The translations under genes were made by a program, and so were the position numbers. The notes under the pieces are model-generated. The model was given only the letters and a program-made list of their open reading frames with translations. It searched no databases and was not told the origin of the DNA. Positions 61,264 through 64,000 of a stretch of 64,000 bases of DNA are shown piece by piece. This stretch comes from Falsiroseomonas sp051859025 (GTDB lineage: Bacteria; Pseudomonadota; Alphaproteobacteria; Acetobacterales; Acetobacteraceae), in contig NZ_JBHYGL010000008.1 in the NCBI RefSeq assembly GCF_051859025.1, positions 75,186-139,185 on the forward strand. The letters are read 5' to 3'. The stretch's first letter is position 1, and every line of letters begins with the position of its first letter.

Positions 61264-62232
61264 CTATTCCGGCCGGATGCCCGCCTTCTGCGCCGCCACC
61301 CGGGACCGTTCCAGATCCTCCGCGATCAGCGCCGCGAAGCCGGCGGGGGTGGCGAGCGTGGCGGAGGCGACCTCTCCGCCCATCGCCACCATGCGGTTGC
61401 GGAAATCCTCCTCCCGCACGATCGCCGCCATCGCCGCGCCAAGCGCCGCCATTGCCTCCGCCGGGATTCCTGCCGGCGCCAGCAGCCCGACATAGGACCC
61501 CGCGAGGAAGCCCGCCGTCCCTTCCTCGATCATCGTCGGCACATCAGGCAGCGCCGGCAGCCGCGTGGCGGAGGCGATGGCCAGGATGCGCCCCTGCCCC
61601 GCGCGGTGCAGCGGCAGCGCGGTCGAGAATTCCGTGAACAGCAGCGGGATGTTGCCTGCGATGAAGTCCGGCACCGCCGCGCCACCGCCGCGATAGGGCA
61701 CGTGCAGAAGCCGCGCGCCACTCGCCGCGGCGAAGGCTTCCATCGACAGATGCGTGGCGCTCGCGACACCGGCCGTGCCGATGCCGAGCCCATCGGCCTG
61801 TGCGCGGGATGCTGCCACCAGTTCCGCCAGCCGGCGCTGCCGCGCGCTGGCCTGCACCACCAGGCAATGCGGCACCTGCATCGCCATGCCGATCGGCGCG
61901 AAGTCGCGCACCGCGTCATAGGGCAGCCGCGCCTGCACCACCGGGTTCACGCTGAGCGGCCCGTTCGATCCGATCAGCAGCGTGTAGCCGTCCGGCGTGG
62001 CCCTCGCCACGGCCTGAGCGCCGACGCTGCCGCCGGCACCCGGCCGGTTCTCCACCACCACGGGCTGGCCCAGCCGTTCCTGCAGCCGCGGTTGCAGCAG
62101 GCGCGCCACCACATCGGCATTGCCGCCCGGCGCGAAGGGCACGATCACGCGGATGGGCCGGTCCGGGAAGGCGGCGAAGGCGGGGCGCGCGGCCAGGATG
62201 GCGGCGGCCAGCAGGGTGCGGCGGCTGGTCAT
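61264..62232 (-). CDS. Bug/TctC family periplasmic binding protein
   Basis: A 322-residue orphan receptor. The signal starts MTSRRTLLAAAILAARP (twin-arginine-like), then FPDRPIRVIVPFAPGGNADV, ENRPGAGGSVGA and VASATHLSME. The start 62232 is chosen since the frame runs much further upstream without content. It is divergent from a DadA-like oxidase gene across a 100-base gap, so it may bind the substrate of that enzyme or of the HyuA-like protein beyond. Confidence 0.92.
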   Translation of the reverse strand: MTSRRTLLAAAILAARPAFAAFPDRPIRVIVPFAPGGNADVVARLLQPRLQERLGQPVVVENRPGAGGSVGAQAVARATPDGYTLLIGSNGPLSVNPVVQARLPYDAVRDFAPIGMAMQVPHCLVVQASARQRRLAELVAASRAQADGLGIGTAGVASATHLSMEAFAAASGARLLHVPYRGGGAAVPDFIAGNIPLLFTEFSTALPLHRAGQGRILAIASATRLPALPDVPTMIEEGTAGFLAGSYVGLLAPAGIPAEAMAALGAAMAAIVREEDFRNRMVAMGGEVASATLATPAGFAALIAEDLERSRVAAQKAGIRPE

Positions 62233-62332
62233 GGTGTTTCCTCCTTGGTCGTTGGGCGCAGCATGGCAGCGGGGTTCACGCCTGCAAAGGCGGCGGTTAC
62301 GCTCCCGCCCTGTCGCCCCAGAAGGACACCTC

Positions 62333-63580
62333 ATGCACATCGCGGTGATCGGCAACGGCATCGTCGGCACCTGCTGCGCCGCCTGGCTGCAGCGCGATGG
62401 CCACCAGGTCACCTTCATCGATCCGCTGGGCCCGGCGGAGGCGACGTCCTTCGGCAATGCGGGCTCCCTCTCCCCCTCCGCCTGCCTGCCCGTGGGCATG
62501 CCGGGGATGTGGAAGAAGGTGCCGCGCTGGCTGCTGGACCCGCTTGGCCCCCTGACCGTGCGCTGGTGGTATGCGCCCATCGTGGCACCCTGGATCGCCC
62601 GCTTCCTCCAGGCGTCCACACCGGCGGAGGTGACCCGCATCGCCACCGCCATGCGCGGCCTGCTGGCGCCGATCTTCGATTGCTACGAACCCCTGCTGCA
62701 ACGCGCCAACGCCACCGGCCTGATGCGCCGATCCGGCTGCCTCTACGTCTATTCCGGGGAGGCCGTCGCCCGCCAATGGGCCTGGGGAATGCGGTTGCGC
62801 CGCAGCCTGGGCGTCGAGATGCGCGACGTGCAGGAAGACGAACTCGTCACGCTGGAGCCCGACCTGAAGGGCCGCTTCCGCTTCGGCATCCTGGCGCCGG
62901 AGAATGGATCGACGCTCGACCCCGCCGCGCTGACGCGCGCGCTGTTCGACCAATGCGTCGCCGATGGTGCGAAGGTTGTGCGCGCCCGCGTCACGGATCT
63001 TCGGGTCAAGGGCGGCTCCGTCACCGGCGTCACGCTGGACAGCGGCGAGACGCTGGAGACCGAGGGCGTGGTGCTGGCCGGCGGCGCCTGGTCCGCGACG
63101 CTCGCGGCGCAGCTCGGCCCCGCCATCCCGCTGGAGACGCAGCGCGGCTATCACGTCACGGTGGAGAGCAACAACCTCGCGCTGCGCCACACCGTCATGG
63201 CCGTGGAGCACAACATGATGGTGAACCCGATGCGCATGGGGCTGCGCCTCGCGGGTTCCGTCGAATTCGCCGGGCTCAAGGCGCCGCCCGACATGCGCCG
63301 CGCGGCCGCGCTGCTGGAAAGGGGGCGGGAGATGTTCCCGCATCTAGACACGTCGCGCACCAGCGAATGGATGGGCCACCGCCCCTGCCTGCCGGATTCC
63401 ATGCCGGTGATCGGCCAGGCGCCCCGCGTGGACAATGCCTGGTTCGCCTTCGGCCACGGCCATGTCGGCATGTGCGGCGCCGCGACCACGGGGCGGGAGG
63501 TCGCGCATCTGGTGGCCGGGCGCGACACCGAAGTGGACCTCGCCCCCTTCTCCCCCACCCGCTTCCGGCGCGCGGCGTGA
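62333..63580 (+). CDS. FAD-dependent D-amino acid dehydrogenase-like oxidoreductase
   Basis: A 415-residue flavoprotein of the DadA/DAO family. The FAD motif HIAVIGNGIVGTCCAAWL lies at residues 2-19, followed by ATSFGNAGSLSPSAC as in DadA; the C-terminal FGHGHVGMCGAATTGREVA is the second flavin motif. DadA is membrane-associated and passes electrons to quinones. A GAAGGA site lies seven bases before the ATG. Its stop overlaps the GTG of the HyuA-like gene, so the two are coupled. The substrate is a D-amino acid or related amine. Confidence 0.85.
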   Translation: MHIAVIGNGIVGTCCAAWLQRDGHQVTFIDPLGPAEATSFGNAGSLSPSACLPVGMPGMWKKVPRWLLDPLGPLTVRWWYAPIVAPWIARFLQASTPAEVTRIATAMRGLLAPIFDCYEPLLQRANATGLMRRSGCLYVYSGEAVARQWAWGMRLRRSLGVEMRDVQEDELVTLEPDLKGRFRFGILAPENGSTLDPAALTRALFDQCVADGAKVVRARVTDLRVKGGSVTGVTLDSGETLETEGVVLAGGAWSATLAAQLGPAIPLETQRGYHVTVESNNLALRHTVMAVEHNMMVNPMRMGLRLAGSVEFAGLKAPPDMRRAAALLERGREMFPHLDTSRTSEWMGHRPCLPDSMPVIGQAPRVDNAWFAFGHGHVGMCGAATTGREVAHLVAGRDTEVDLAPFSPTRFRRAA

Positions 63581-64000
63581 CGGCGCGCCACGCCCTGGCG
63601 ATCGACCAGGGCGGCAGTTTTCTCGATTTCATCGCGGCCCCGCTCGATGGCGGCGTTGCGCGCATCGCCAAGCGGCCGCGTGCCGAGGCCACCGATATCG
63701 CCGCTGCCATCATCGATTTCTGCACGCGTGAGAACATCACTCCCGCCAGCATCACCATCGCCACCACCCTGCCCGCCAATGCCCTGCTGACCGGCACGGC
63801 ATCGCCCGTCATGCTGCTGGCGACAGCGGGGTTTGAGGATCTGCCCGACCTCGGCCGGCAATCCCGCCGCGACCCCGATGCGCTGGACCCGCCGCCGCCC
63901 CCCCCCCCCCCCGCCGCCCCGCCCCCCCCCCCCGTCGGGCTGCCCGGCCCCCTCGATGGGCGGGGGGTGGGGGGGACGCCCCGCGGCCGCGCCGCCCGGC
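63577..64000 (+). CDS. HyuA-like protein, N-terminal part; cut by window end
   Basis: About 107 readable residues from a GTG start. The pattern IDQGGSFLDFIA is a variant of the hydantoinase A DxGGTxTD ATP site, followed by TIATTLPANALLTG, in the place of the GTT.ATNALLE run, and LLATAGFEDLPDLGRQSR. After about 63897 long C and G runs make the frame unreliable. It probably acts with an off-window HyuB in a hydantoin or oxoproline pathway with the DadA-like oxidase. Confidence 0.6.
   Translation, partial: MTARHALAIDQGGSFLDFIAAPLDGGVARIAKRPRAEATDIAAAIIDFCTRENITPASITIATTLPANALLTGTASPVMLLATAGFEDLPDLGRQSRRDPDALDPPPPPPPPAAPPPPPVGLPGPLDGRGVGGTPRGRAAR
63898..64000. other. Suspect low-quality sequence at window end
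   Basis: A run of 15 C at 63898-63912, 12 C at 63922-63933, then G runs. No other part of the window has such homopolymers. This looks like unreliable sequence at a contig end rather than biology. Confidence 0.6.

Noticed and set aside
1..64000. CRISPR array, tRNA, rRNA, insertion sequence or prophage
   Set aside because: No spaced direct repeats of CRISPR type, no cloverleaf or rRNA-like stretch, no transposase, integrase or phage structural protein was seen; the repeats found are short tandem units only.

Overview
The window is 64 kb of chromosome with very high GC and dense coding. It most likely comes from an alphaproteobacterium of the family Acetobacteraceae, Roseomonas-like. This is inferred from the base composition, several orphan Bug/TctC-type periplasmic binding proteins, an ordered minC-minD-minE locus and the abundance of genes for amino acids, hydantoins and aromatic acids. 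I see no rRNA, tRNA, CRISPR array, transposase, integrase or prophage gene. About 60 genes are called. Many neighbouring genes overlap by four bases (ATGA or GTGA), so most blocks look like translationally coupled operons.

Layout. 1-3.8 kb: the end of an MFS transporter, an LdtD/MepK-like peptidoglycan pair, and two related small one-helix membrane proteins. 3.9-6.7 kb: a dehydrogenase, lyase and HAD-hydrolase operon. 6.8-9.6 kb: a small NfeD-like protein, a methyltransferase, a frameshifted GIDE-domain membrane protein, and an AT-rich intergenic patch of TAAATG repeats with a 14-bp palindrome. 9.6-16.7 kb: a glyoxalase-fold protein with a Bug protein, a DUF1028 protein, an MFS transporter, an oxidoreductase, a histidine phosphatase, and pobA divergent from an SDR gene. 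16.7-20.2 kb: a TNT-domain (NAD glycohydrolase-like) candidate lipoprotein and a 928-residue RTX protein preceded by three tandem 16-bp repeats. 20.2-22.3 kb: minE, minD and minC, with the 3' end of minE duplicated in 25-bp repeats. 22.4-30.8 kb: mixed metabolism, including a P1B-type ATPase without a metal-binding N-terminal domain.

30.9-38.0 kb groups an N-carbamoyl-amino-acid-hydrolase-like M20 enzyme, a RidA protein, a D-aminoacylase-like amidohydrolase and both subunits of a hydantoinase/oxoprolinase. It reads as a hydantoin, N-acyl or D-amino acid catabolic region, although hyuA and hyuB face each other. 38.1-44 kb holds an unusual ATPase-fold protein coupled to a HisC-like aminotransferase, BioY, an MFS transporter and a PrpF-family isomerase. 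44.1-53.7 kb holds a C45 Ntn-hydrolase, a GntR-oxidase-aminotransferase operon and, divergent from it, a complete peptide/opine-type ABC importer. These plausibly form one uptake and catabolic unit.

53.7-60 kb is an AfuABC/FbpABC-type importer with three tandem, diverged binding-protein genes. 60.2-64 kb has two more Bug proteins, a DadA-like oxidase and the start of another HyuA-like protein. The last 100 bases contain long C and G runs that look like low-quality contig-end sequence.

No single clearly new defence or mobile system is visible. The best leads are the three-binding-protein importer, the TNT candidate lipoprotein, the TAAATG palindrome patch, the tandem repeats before the RTX gene and at minE, the GntR regulator with two DNA-binding domains, and the paired one-helix membrane proteins.
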